A stretch of 64,000 bases of DNA from Yinghuangia sp051388915 (GTDB taxonomy: Bacteria; Actinomycetota; Actinomycetes; Streptomycetales; Streptomycetaceae). Made by a program: the position numbers and the translations under genes. The stretch covers positions 1 to 64,000 of the forward strand of contig NZ_JBPKBH010000004.1 in NCBI RefSeq assembly GCF_051388915.1, read 5' to 3'. Below, piece after piece: positions 35,163 through 43,334 of the stretch (its first letter is position 1; each line of letters starts with the position of its first letter). A model generated the notes under the pieces. It was given only the letters and a program-made list of their open reading frames with translations, had not been told where the DNA came from and ran no database searches.

Positions 35163-36451
35163 CGTTCCGTGTCGCGGTCACCGGCGTCGGCGTGGTGGCG
35201 CCGGGCGGCGTCGGTGTCCCCGCGTTCTGGGACCTGCTGACCGCCGGCCGCACCGCCACCCGCGGCATCACCTTCTTCGACCCGGCGCCGTTCCGCTCCC
35301 GGATCGCCGCCGAGTGCGACTTCGACCCCGCGGCGCACGGGATCACCGGCGAGCGCGCGCAACGCGCGGACCGCTACGTGCAGTTCGCCCTCGCCGCGGC
35401 CGGCGAGGCGGTGTGCGACAGCGGCGTCGACCTGGCCGCCGAGGACCCGTGGCGCGTCGGTGTGTCGCTGGGCACCGCCGTCGGCGGCACCACCCGGCTG
35501 GAGCACGACTACACCCGGGTCAGCGGAGAGGGTGCCCGCTGGGACGTCGACCACCGCGCCGCCGAGCCGTTCCTGCACCGCGCCTTCACCCCGGCCGCGC
35601 TGTCCTCCGAGGTCGCCGAGGAGTTCGGCGCACGGGGCCCGGTCCAGACCGTGTCCACCGGCTGTACGTCCGGCCTGGACGCGATCGGTTACGCCGCGCA
35701 CGCCATCGAGGACGGACGCGCCGACGTCTTCCTCGCCGGCGCGTCCGACTCCCCGATATCGCCGGTCACCGTCGCCTGCTTCGACGCCATCAAGGCCACC
35801 TCGACGCGCAACGACGACCCGGCGCACGCCTCCCGGCCGTTCGACGCGCACCGCGACGGGTTCGTGCTCGGCGAGGGCTGCGCGGTACTGCTGCTGGAGG
35901 AGTTCGGCCGAGCCCGGGGCCGCGGCGCCCGCATCTACGCCGAGATCGCCGGGTTCGCCACGCGCGGCAACGCGTACCACATGACCGGGCTCACCCGGGA
36001 GGGGCTGGAGATGGCGGTGGCGATCGGCCGGGCCCTCGACGACGCCCGCCTGGATCCGCGGGACGTGGACTACGTCAACGCGCACGGCTCCGGGACCCAG
36101 CAGAACGACCGCCACGAGACCGCCGCCGTCAAGCGCGCCCTCGGCGAGCACGCCCGCCGCGTGCCGATGAGCTCCATCAAGTCGATGGTCGGGCACTCGC
36201 TCGGCGCCATCGGCGCGATCGAGGTCGCCGCGTGCGCGCTGGCCATGGCGAACGGCGTCGTGCCGCCCACCGCCAACTACGAGACGCCCGACCCCGAATG
36301 CGACCTCGACTACGTACCGCGCACCGCCCGCGAAGCCCGCCTGGACACCGTCCTGTCGGTGGGCAGCGGCTTCGGCGGGTTCCAGTCCGCCGTGGTGCTC
36401 GACCGCCGGTCGCTCGACCGGGACACCAGACCGGGGAGGACCGCGCGATGA
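35159..36451 (+). CDS. Type II PKS ketosynthase alpha (whiE ORFIII-like)
   Basis: Encodes 430 residues from a GTG that overlaps the cupin stop. The active-site cysteine is C169 in VSTGCTSGLDAIG, with H309 in NAHGSGTQQND and H346 in MVGHSLGAIGA completing the Cys-His-His triad. The protein is full length and intact. With the CLF and ACP it forms the minimal PKS that condenses malonyl-ACP units into an aromatic poly-beta-keto chain. Gene order and neighbours point to the spore-pigment clade rather than an antibiotic PKS. Confidence 0.95.
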   Translation: MTFRVAVTGVGVVAPGGVGVPAFWDLLTAGRTATRGITFFDPAPFRSRIAAECDFDPAAHGITGERAQRADRYVQFALAAAGEAVCDSGVDLAAEDPWRVGVSLGTAVGGTTRLEHDYTRVSGEGARWDVDHRAAEPFLHRAFTPAALSSEVAEEFGARGPVQTVSTGCTSGLDAIGYAAHAIEDGRADVFLAGASDSPISPVTVACFDAIKATSTRNDDPAHASRPFDAHRDGFVLGEGCAVLLLEEFGRARGRGARIYAEIAGFATRGNAYHMTGLTREGLEMAVAIGRALDDARLDPRDVDYVNAHGSGTQQNDRHETAAVKRALGEHARRVPMSSIKSMVGHSLGAIGAIEVAACALAMANGVVPPTANYETPDPECDLDYVPRTAREARLDTVLSVGSGFGGFQSAVVLDRRSLDRDTRPGRTAR

Positions 36452-37680
36452 GCCCCGCACCCCGCCGCGGCGTCGTCACCGGCGTCGGCGTCGTCGCCCC
36501 CAACGGCATCGGAACCGACATGTTCTGGAAGGCCACCCGTGAGGGCACCCCGCACCTGGCCCGCATCACCCGCGAAGGCTGCGCGGACATGCCGCTCGCG
36601 GTCGCCGGGCTCGTCGACGAGTTCGACCCGGCCGGCACCGTCGAGGACAAGTACCTCGTGCAGACCGACCGCTTCACGCACTTCGCGCTGCACGCCGCCG
36701 ACCAGGCGCTGCGCGACGCGGACCTGCCGGAGCTGCCGCCGTACGCGGTCGGGGTGGCCACCGCGAGCAGTTCCGGCGGCGGCGCGTTCGGCCAGCGCGA
36801 GTTGCAGAACCTGTGGGGGACCGGGCCGCAGATGGTCGGCCCGTACCAGTCCATCGCGTGGTTCTACGCCGCCAGCACCGGCCAGATCTCGATCCGCGGC
36901 GGGTTCAAGGGACCGTGCGCGGTGCTCGCCGACGACGAGGCGGGCGGGCTGGACGCGATCGCGCACGCCGCCCGTTCGATCCGGCGCGGCGCGGACGCCA
37001 TGGTGGTCGGCGCCGCCGAGGCGCCCATCGCGCCGTACTCGATGGTGTGCCAGCTCGGCTACCGCGAACTGTCCCTCGCCACCGAACCGGCCCGCGCGTA
37101 CCTGCCGTTCGACGCCGACGCCTGCGGCTTCGCACCCGCCGAGGGGGGCGCGGTGCTGGTGCTGGAGGAGGCCGAGGCGGCCGCCCGCCGCGGCGCCCGG
37201 GTCCGCGCGGTGGTCGCCGGGCACGGCGCCACCTTCACCGGCACCGACGGCTGGGACGCCTCCCGGCACGGACTCGCCCGCGCCGTCACCCAGGCGCTCG
37301 CCGAGGCCGACGCCCACCCGTCCGACATCGACGTGGTCTTCGCGGACGCCCTCGCGGTGCCCGCCGCGGACCACGCCGAGGTCCTGGCGCTCGCCGACGC
37401 CCTCGGCCCGCACGCGGCCGACGTCCCCGTCACCGCGCCGAAGGCCGGGACCGGACGCGCCTACGCCGGCGCCCCCCTCCTGGACTGCGCTGCCGCCGTC
37501 CTGGCGATGGAACACGGCGTCGTGCCGCCCACCCCGGGGGTATTCGCCACCGAGTACGACATCGACCTGGTCACCGGCCACGCCCGACCCGCGGAACTGC
37601 GCACCGCGCTGATCCTCAGCCGCGGCCTCATGGGCTGCAACGCGGCCCTCGTGCTCCGCGCGGGCGACGACCGGAACTGA
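36448..37680 (+). CDS. Type II PKS chain-length factor (KS beta, whiE ORFIV-like)
   Basis: Encodes 410 residues; the ATG overlaps the KS stop (ATGA). It is homologous to the KS throughout (GVVTGVGVVAPNGIGTD...) but lacks the active-site cysteine: the segment GPCAVLADDEAGGLDAIAHA has Glu164 at that position. In most chain-length factors this position is Gln, so Glu is noteworthy. The catalytic His residues of the KS are also missing. It sets chain length as the heterodimer partner of the KS. Confidence 0.93.
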   Translation: MSPAPRRGVVTGVGVVAPNGIGTDMFWKATREGTPHLARITREGCADMPLAVAGLVDEFDPAGTVEDKYLVQTDRFTHFALHAADQALRDADLPELPPYAVGVATASSSGGGAFGQRELQNLWGTGPQMVGPYQSIAWFYAASTGQISIRGGFKGPCAVLADDEAGGLDAIAHAARSIRRGADAMVVGAAEAPIAPYSMVCQLGYRELSLATEPARAYLPFDADACGFAPAEGGAVLVLEEAEAAARRGARVRAVVAGHGATFTGTDGWDASRHGLARAVTQALAEADAHPSDIDVVFADALAVPAADHAEVLALADALGPHAADVPVTAPKAGTGRAYAGAPLLDCAAAVLAMEHGVVPPTPGVFATEYDIDLVTGHARPAELRTALILSRGLMGCNAALVLRAGDDRN

Positions 37681-37756
37681 CCGCACCCCGCGCCGCACGG
37701 GCCGTGGCTCGCGACCCGTGCCGCCCGACCCACCGTCACCCACGAGAGGACACCCC

Positions 37757-38014
37757 ATGACCGGGCCCTTCACCTATGAGGACCTGTCGGCGCTCATGAA
37801 GTCCAGCGCCGGGATCGCGATCGACCCGGCGGACCTGGCGGCCGCCCCCGACCTGCCGTTCGCGGACGTCGGCCTGGACTCCCTGGGCCTGATGGCCGTG
37901 GTCGCCGAGATCGAGCACAGCCACGGCGCCCCGCTCGGCGCCGACGCCGAACGCTGCAAGAACCCGCGCGAGTTCGTCGACATGGTGAACTCCCAGACCA
38001 CCTCCGGAGTGTGA
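37757..38014 (+). CDS. Type II PKS acyl carrier protein (whiE ORFV-like)
   Basis: Encodes 85 residues, the usual size. The phosphopantetheine attachment site is S42 in DVGLDSLGLMAVV. ATG 37757 has GAGAGGA upstream. It follows the chain-length factor gene by 76 bases and precedes the cyclase gene by 5 bases. It carries the growing polyketide; the phosphopantetheinyl transferase must be encoded elsewhere. Confidence 0.95.
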   Translation: MTGPFTYEDLSALMKSSAGIAIDPADLAAAPDLPFADVGLDSLGLMAVVAEIEHSHGAPLGADAERCKNPREFVDMVNSQTTSGV

Positions 38015-38019
38015 CCACG

Positions 38020-38505
38020 ATGGCCGGACACACCGACAACAGCATCATCGTCAACGCGCCGCTCGATCTGGTCTGGGACATGACCAACGACATCGAGCAC
38101 TGGACCGACCTCTTCACCGAGTACGCCGCGGTCGAGGTGCTGGGCCGGGAGAACGACAAGATCACCTTCCGCCTCACCATGCACCCCGACAAGGACGGCA
38201 ACGTGTGGAGCTGGGTGTCCGAGCGCGAGCCGGACCGCGAGCGCCGCACGGTGTGGGCGCAGCGCGTCGAGACCGGGCCGTTCTCCTACATGCACATCCG
38301 CTGGGAGTACCACGAGGAGCCGGACGGCGTGCGCATGCGCTGGGTGCAGGACTTCGCGATGAAGGACACCGCGCCGGTGGACGACGCGTGGATGACCGAC
38401 AACATCAACCGCAACTCGCGGGTCCAGATGGAGATCATCCGCGACAAGATCCAGCAGCGCGCCGATGAACTGGGGCTCACCTCGGCCTCGGCGCCGATCG
38501 GATGA
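38020..38505 (+). CDS. Aromatase/cyclase, SRPBCC fold (whiE ORFVI / TcmN-type)
   Basis: Encodes 161 residues. It begins AGHTDNSIIVNAPLDLVWDM, typical of single-domain polyketide aromatase/cyclases, and continues TNDIEHWTDLFTEYAAVEVL and WVSEREPDRERRTVWAQRVE, with a C-terminal long helix. WhiE ORFVI/TcmN-type enzymes direct the first ring closure of the nascent polyketide. ATG 38020 is favoured by GGAG 10 bases upstream; a GTG at 38011 overlapping the ACP stop is possible. A hairpin terminator follows. Confidence 0.92.
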   Translation: MAGHTDNSIIVNAPLDLVWDMTNDIEHWTDLFTEYAAVEVLGRENDKITFRLTMHPDKDGNVWSWVSEREPDRERRTVWAQRVETGPFSYMHIRWEYHEEPDGVRMRWVQDFAMKDTAPVDDAWMTDNINRNSRVQMEIIRDKIQQRADELGLTSASAPIG

Positions 38506-38532
38506 GCCGTTCCGCCGATCGGTTGCGGTGTC

Positions 38533-38553
38533 CGGGCCCGAGCTTCGGGCCCG
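38533..38553 (+). terminator. Hairpin terminator candidate after the cyclase gene
   Basis: A perfect 9-bp inverted repeat (CGGGCCCGA, loop GCT, TCGGGCCCG) lies 28 bases downstream of the aromatase/cyclase stop. It may end or attenuate the minimal PKS transcript before the gap and the next cyclase gene. Confidence 0.6.
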
Positions 38554-38599
38554 CCGCCCGGGTCTGATCCGGCCCGGTGTCCGGGCCCGCACGGCCCGG

Positions 38600-38778
38600 N
38601 NNNNNNNNNNNNNNNNNNNNNNNNNNNNNNNNNNNNNNNNNNNNNNNNNNNNNNNNNNNNNNNNNNNNNNNNNNNNNNNNNNNNNNNNNNNNNNNNNNNN
38701 NNNNNNNNNNNNNNNNNNNNNNNNNNNNNNNNNNNNNNNNNNNNNNNNNNNNNNNNNNNNNNNNNNNNNNNNNNNNNN
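38600..38778. other. Assembly gap (179 N)
   Basis: A run of N in the intergenic region between the two cyclase genes. Flanks are rich in CCCGG/GGCCC repeats, which probably stopped assembly. A small gene could be hidden only if it is shorter than about 280 bases. Confidence 0.98.
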
Positions 38779-38892
38779 CACCGCGTCCCGGCGCACCCGC
38801 TCCGCCCGTACCGCCGGCCGCCCTCGCCGCCCGACCGGGCCGGGGAGCGCGGCAAGCCCCGTCCCGCAGCACTGTGAACCGGAGAAGCAGAC

Positions 38893-39240
38893 GTGAGCGT
38901 TCCCGTGTACCGAAGCCTGATCGTCGCCCGCATGCGGCCCGGCGCCGCCGACGACGTCGCCGCCATCTTCGCCGCCTCGGACCGGGGCGACCTGCCCGGA
39001 CTCGTCGGGGTGACCGGGCGCAGCCTGTTCCGCTTCGGCGACGACCTGTACCTGCACCTGATCGAGGCCGACCGGCCGCCGGCCGCCGCCGTCTCCGAGG
39101 TGACCGGCCACCCGGAGTTCCGCGCGGTCAGCGACCGGCTGTCGCGGCACATCACGGCGTACGACCCGGAGACCTGGCGCGGGCCCAAGGACGCGATGGC
39201 GCACGAGTTCTACCGCTGGGAGCGGCCGACCGGCTCGTGA
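38893..39240 (+). CDS. TcmI-type polyketide cyclase (whiE ORFVII-like)
   Basis: Encodes 115 residues from a GTG with GGAGAAG upstream. The ferredoxin-like cyclase pattern is YRSLIVARMRPGAADDVAAI at the start, RSLFRFGDDLYLHLIEAD in the middle and MAHEFYRW at the end, the latter characteristic of TcmI/WhiE-ORFVII cyclases that close later rings. It completes the whiE gene order. Its stop codon overlaps the first copy of an 18-bp tandem repeat. Confidence 0.92.
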   Translation: MSVPVYRSLIVARMRPGAADDVAAIFAASDRGDLPGLVGVTGRSLFRFGDDLYLHLIEADRPPAAAVSEVTGHPEFRAVSDRLSRHITAYDPETWRGPKDAMAHEFYRWERPTGS

Positions 39241-39328
39241 ACCCGGTGGGTCTCACGAACCCGGTGGGTCTCACGAACTCGGTGAGTCTCACGAACCCGG
39301 TGAGCCTTACGAGCCTCGTGAGCGCAGC
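39239..39328. repeat. 18-bp tandem repeat, four copies plus part
   Basis: Copies of GAACCCGGTGGGTCTCAC at 39239-39256, 39257-39274, 39275-39292 and 39293-39310, with a degraded fifth to 39328. The array begins at the cyclase stop codon and fills most of the spacer before the carboxylase gene at 39362. The period is a multiple of three, so a single-base loss in the stop region would fuse hexapeptide repeats to the cyclase. Confidence 0.9.
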
Positions 39329-39361
39329 AGCCGCAACCGCCCCGACACGCGGAGGAGACAG

Positions 39362-41206
39362 ATGGTCGACATCGAGAACCGCCCCGCCGCCGCGGAGTCC
39401 GCCGCTCGGACGCCCGTCCGCGGCCATGCAGCAGCGGTGCCGCGGGCTGTTGCGGCCGCGGTGGAGGCCGAGTGGGTGCGCTGCCGCCAGTGCGCCGAGC
39501 TCGTGTACGGCAAGCGCTTCCGTCGCGTCCTGTCCGTGTGCCCCGACTGCGGCGCGCACGCCCGCCTGACCGCACGCGAACGCCTGGACCAGTTGCTCGA
39601 CCCCGGCACCGAAGTGCCCATCGACGCCGGCGTCGCTCCGCACGACCCGCTGGAGTTCGTCGACTCACGCCCGTACCGGGAACGTCTCGGCGAGGCCCGC
39701 GCCGCGACCGGCATGGCCGACGCCGCGATCGCCGCACACGCGCGCATCGAGGGCCGCCCGGTCGTGGTCGTGGCCATGGACTTCCGGTTCCTGGGCGGCA
39801 GCCTCGGCTGCGCGGTCGGCGAGCTCATCACGCTGGCCGCCGAGGAGAGCCTGCGCACCCACACGCCCCTGCTGCTGGTCACCGCCTCCGGTGGCGCGCG
39901 CATGCAGGAGGGCGCGCTGTCGCTGATGCAGATGGCCAAGACCGCGCAGGCGCTCGGCGAACTCGACGAGGCCGGGGTCCTGGTCGTGTCGCTGGTCACC
40001 GACCCCACGTACGGCGGCGTCGCGGCGTCGTACGCCACGCTCGCCGACATCATCCTCATCGAGCCCGGCGCCCGCATGGGCTTCGCCGGGCCGCGCGTGA
40101 TCGAGCAGACCATCGGCGAACGCCTCCCGGACGGTTTCCAGACCGCCGAGTTCCTCCTGGCGCACGGCATGGTCGACGCCATCGTGCCGCGTGCCCAACT
40201 CCGGCGCACACTTGGCTACTTTCTCGCGGTGGGCGACCAGACCACGCCGAACGAGTACGACGCCGCCCACGCGTCGGGAACCACCGGGCACCCCAACGGA
40301 GTCGCCGAACGCCGTCAGGTCACCGCCGCCAAGCGCCTCCTCGCCACAGCCCCGATGTGCGCACCGGCGGACGGGGACACCGACAGTTGGGACGCGGTAC
40401 GCCTCGCGCGCCACCCCGAGCGCCCCTCCGCTCTCGACTACGCCGCGCACGTGCTGGAGGACTTCCACGAACTGCACGGCGACCGCCTCGGCGACGACTG
40501 CCCGGCCGTCGTCGGCGGCATCGGACTCCTGGACGCCCGGCCCGTCATGTTCGTCGGCCACCACAAGGGCGGCGCCGACCTCGGCGAGCGGCAGCGGCGG
40601 CACTTCGGCATGGCCACGCCCGCGGGCTTCCGCAAGGCCGCCCGCCTGATGCGCATGGCCGCGAAACTGCGCCTGCCGGTGATCACCCTCGTCGACACCC
40701 CCGGGGCGAACCCCGGCCTCGACGCCGAACGCGGCGGCCAGGCCGCGGCCATCGCCGAGAACCTGCGCCTCATGTCGCGCCTCCCGGTGCCGGTCGTCAC
40801 CGTGGTCACCGGCGAGGGCGGCAGCGGGGGAGCGCTCGCGCTGGCGGTCGCCGACCGGGTGCTCATCAGCGAGCGCGGCGTCTACTCGGTGATCAGCCCG
40901 GAAGGGTGCGCGGCGATCCTGTGGAAGGACCCGGCCGCCGCGCCGGTCGCCGCCGCGGCGCTGCGCATCGGGGCCGCCGACCTGCTCGGCATGGGGGTGG
41001 TGGACGCGATCGTGCCCGAGCCTCCCGGCGGCGCGCACACCGACGTCGGCGAGGCCGCCGTCCTGCTGCGCGAGGCGGTGCGCCCGCTGCTCGCCGAGTT
41101 GCGCGGCGTCCCCGCAGACCTGCTCGTGCGCGAACGCCGCGCCCGATTCCGCGCGTTCGGGGCCACCACGCATGCCCCCAAGCGCGCGCAGCAAGGAGTG
41201 TCCTGA
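39362..41206 (+). CDS. Acetyl-CoA carboxylase carboxyltransferase, fused beta-alpha (AccD-AccA)
   Basis: Encodes 614 residues. The N-terminal half is AccD-like: the zinc ribbon CRQC...CPDC at C41/C44/C60/C63, LLLVTASGGARMQEGALSLM and DPTYGGVAASYATLADII. The C-terminal half, from about residue 330, is AccA-like: ALDYAAHVLEDFHELHGDR, FGMATPAGFRKAARLMRMA, LVDTPGANPGLDAERGGQAA and SVISPEGCAAILWKD. Such fusions transfer CO2 from carboxybiotin to acetyl-CoA, making malonyl-CoA. This bacterial/plastid-type layout differs from the usual actinobacterial AccA-BC/PccB carboxylases and is typical of carboxylases dedicated to polyketide clusters. GGAGGAGA RBS; stop overlaps the next ATG. Confidence 0.92.
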   Translation: MVDIENRPAAAESAARTPVRGHAAAVPRAVAAAVEAEWVRCRQCAELVYGKRFRRVLSVCPDCGAHARLTARERLDQLLDPGTEVPIDAGVAPHDPLEFVDSRPYRERLGEARAATGMADAAIAAHARIEGRPVVVVAMDFRFLGGSLGCAVGELITLAAEESLRTHTPLLLVTASGGARMQEGALSLMQMAKTAQALGELDEAGVLVVSLVTDPTYGGVAASYATLADIILIEPGARMGFAGPRVIEQTIGERLPDGFQTAEFLLAHGMVDAIVPRAQLRRTLGYFLAVGDQTTPNEYDAAHASGTTGHPNGVAERRQVTAAKRLLATAPMCAPADGDTDSWDAVRLARHPERPSALDYAAHVLEDFHELHGDRLGDDCPAVVGGIGLLDARPVMFVGHHKGGADLGERQRRHFGMATPAGFRKAARLMRMAAKLRLPVITLVDTPGANPGLDAERGGQAAAIAENLRLMSRLPVPVVTVVTGEGGSGGALALAVADRVLISERGVYSVISPEGCAAILWKDPAAAPVAAAALRIGAADLLGMGVVDAIVPEPPGGAHTDVGEAAVLLREAVRPLLAELRGVPADLLVRERRARFRAFGATTHAPKRAQQGVS

Positions 41207-41694
41207 TGACCGTTCACAACGAGACACCGCACGGGTTGGCCGAGGAGGCGCAGCCGTCCCCGCGCCGCCTGCGCCTGGAGACGGCGGGCACGGTGATCCA
41301 GATCGACTGGGTCGCCGACGCCGGTCCGGCGCTGCGGGTCGAGACCGCCCCGATCGCCGGCGCCGCGGGGAAGGCCGACTCGGCGGCACCCGTGGCCGTT
41401 TCGCCGGGAAGTCCGGCGGCGTCGGGCGAATCACCCGATGCCGCCGCGCTGTTCGTCCGGGCGCCGATGGTCGGCACCTTCTACCACGCGCCGGACGCGG
41501 GGGCACGGCCGTTCGTGGGCATCGGGGACGTCGTCCAGCCGGGCCAGACCATCGGAATCCTCGAAGTGATGAAGATGATGAACCCCATCACGGCCGACGT
41601 CGCCGGCCGCGTGGTCGAGATGGTCGTCTCCGACGCCGAACCCGTCGAGTACGACCAGCCGTTGATCGCCCTCGAACCCCTGGGCAGCGGGTGA
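41206..41694 (+). CDS. Biotin carboxyl carrier protein (AccB)
   Basis: Encodes 162 residues. The C-terminal lipoyl/biotinyl domain holds the biotinylation motif EVMKMMNPI with Lys123, and the preceding VRAPMVGTFYHAPDAGARPF has the protruding thumb of ACC-type carriers. The first 80 residues are an Ala/Pro-rich, flexible part. The ATG overlaps the upstream stop (TGATG) and the stop overlaps the next ATG (TGATG), so the three carboxylase genes are translationally coupled. Confidence 0.95.
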   Translation: MTVHNETPHGLAEEAQPSPRRLRLETAGTVIQIDWVADAGPALRVETAPIAGAAGKADSAAPVAVSPGSPAASGESPDAAALFVRAPMVGTFYHAPDAGARPFVGIGDVVQPGQTIGILEVMKMMNPITADVAGRVVEMVVSDAEPVEYDQPLIALEPLGSG

Positions 41695-43334
41695 TGGCGT
41701 TGCTGTCAACCGTCCTGGTCGCCAACCGCGGCGAGATCGCCCTGCGCGTGGTCCGCGCCTGCCGGGAGGCGGGCCTGCGCAGCGTGGCCGTCTACTCGAC
41801 CGCCGACCGCGACTCCGCCGCGGTCCGCTGTGCCGACGCCGCAGTGCACATCGGCCCGCCGCCCGCGCGCTCCAGCTACCTGAACATCCCCGCGATCATC
41901 GAGGCGGCCCGCGCCACGCACGCCGACGCGATCCACCCGGGCTACGGATTCCTGTCCGAGGACCCCGACTTCGCGGAGATCTGCGCCGCCCACGACATCA
42001 CGTTCATCGGCCCGCCGCCGGAGGTCATGCAGCGGCTCGGCGACAAGGCCGAGGCGCGAACAGCCATGGCCGACGCCGGACTCCCGGTGCTGCCCGGCAG
42101 TTGCGGACCGCTTGCCTCGCCGGGGGAGGCCGCCGAGATCGCGGCGGCGGTCGGCTACCCCGTCATCCTCAAGGCGGTCGCGGGCGGCGGCGGACGCGGC
42201 ATGCAGGTCGTCCGCGACCCGGGGAGGCTCTCGTGGGCGTACGCGGAGACCCGCGCGCACGCGCGCGCCGTCTTCGGCGACGACCGCGTCTACCTGGAGA
42301 AGTACGTCGAGGACGCCAGGCACGTCGAGGTCCAGGTCCTCTGCGACCAGCACGGCGGCGCCGTCCACCTCGGCGAACGCGACTGCTCGGTGCAGCGGCG
42401 GCACCAGAAGCTCGTCGAGGAGGCGCCGGCGCCCGGGCTGGACCCGCACGTGCGCGACGCGATGTGCGAGGCGGCCCTGCGCGGCGCCCGGTCGGTGGGG
42501 TATGTGGGCGCGGGCACCTTCGAGTTCGTGGTGTCGCCGTCCCAGGAGTTCCACCTCATGGAGGTCAACTGCCGTCTCCAGGTGGAACATCCGGTGACCG
42601 AGATGGTGACCGGTGTCGACCTGGTCCGCCAGCAGCTCCGCATCGCCGGCGGCGCGGCGCTGACGCTGCGTCAGGAGGACGTGGTGGTACGCGGAACCGC
42701 GATCGAGTGCCGGGTCAATGCGGAGGACCCGGACCGCGGATTCGTGCCCACGCCCGGATGCCTCACCGAATTCGTGCCGCCCGGCGGTCCGTTCGTCAGG
42801 GTGGACACCCACGCGTTCGCCGGATGGACCGTCGGGCCGCACTACGACTCGCTGTTGGCCAAGGCCGTGGTGTGGGCACCGGACCGGGACGAGGCGATCG
42901 CCCGCGCCGACCGGGCGCTCGCGGAGTTCCGCGTCGAGGGCCCCGGCATGCGCACGACGATGCCCTTCCTCCGGCGCGTCCTGGCCCGGCCCGAGTTCGC
43001 GGCCGCGACGCATACGACCGCGCTTGCGGAGTCGATGTCGGCTGAGGGGGCCGAAGAGGCTGGCGCGACCGCGCGGGGCAACGGTCAGGACCCGAGGCGG
43101 GCGGCGAAGCAGGACCAGAAGCAGGACCCCAAGCAGTCAATCGAGCACGACCCGACGCACGACACGAAGGCGGAACGATCAGCATGTCCGGACCCCGCAG
43201 CACCACCCGCTCCGACGCCCGCCCGGCCGTCGGAGCCCGGCCACCGTCCTCTCCAGGGCATTGCGAAGCCGGGCGAACCCCTGCGCGACCCGGACCTGCC
43301 CGATTTCGATCGCTACGCCACGGCACCGCAGTAA
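41694..43334 (+). CDS. Biotin carboxylase (AccC) with C-terminal extension
   Basis: Encodes 546 residues. The biotin carboxylase/ATP-grasp core spans about residues 1-445: TVLVANRGEIALRVVRACRE, IHPGYGFLSEDPDFAEICA, the ATP loop AVAGGGGRGMQVV, ERDCSVQRRHQKLVEEAP and MEVNCRLQVEHPVTEMVTG. The remaining 100 residues are a low-complexity tail rich in Gln/Asp/Lys/Pro (KQDQKQDPKQ), ending PLRDPDLPDFDRYATAPQ; normal AccC stops at about 450. It catalyses ATP- and bicarbonate-dependent carboxylation of the biotin carrier. The tail overlaps the start region of the next gene by up to 150 bases. Confidence 0.93.
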   Translation: MALLSTVLVANRGEIALRVVRACREAGLRSVAVYSTADRDSAAVRCADAAVHIGPPPARSSYLNIPAIIEAARATHADAIHPGYGFLSEDPDFAEICAAHDITFIGPPPEVMQRLGDKAEARTAMADAGLPVLPGSCGPLASPGEAAEIAAAVGYPVILKAVAGGGGRGMQVVRDPGRLSWAYAETRAHARAVFGDDRVYLEKYVEDARHVEVQVLCDQHGGAVHLGERDCSVQRRHQKLVEEAPAPGLDPHVRDAMCEAALRGARSVGYVGAGTFEFVVSPSQEFHLMEVNCRLQVEHPVTEMVTGVDLVRQQLRIAGGAALTLRQEDVVVRGTAIECRVNAEDPDRGFVPTPGCLTEFVPPGGPFVRVDTHAFAGWTVGPHYDSLLAKAVVWAPDRDEAIARADRALAEFRVEGPGMRTTMPFLRRVLARPEFAAATHTTALAESMSAEGAEEAGATARGNGQDPRRAAKQDQKQDPKQSIEHDPTHDTKAERSACPDPAAPPAPTPARPSEPGHRPLQGIAKPGEPLRDPDLPDFDRYATAPQ

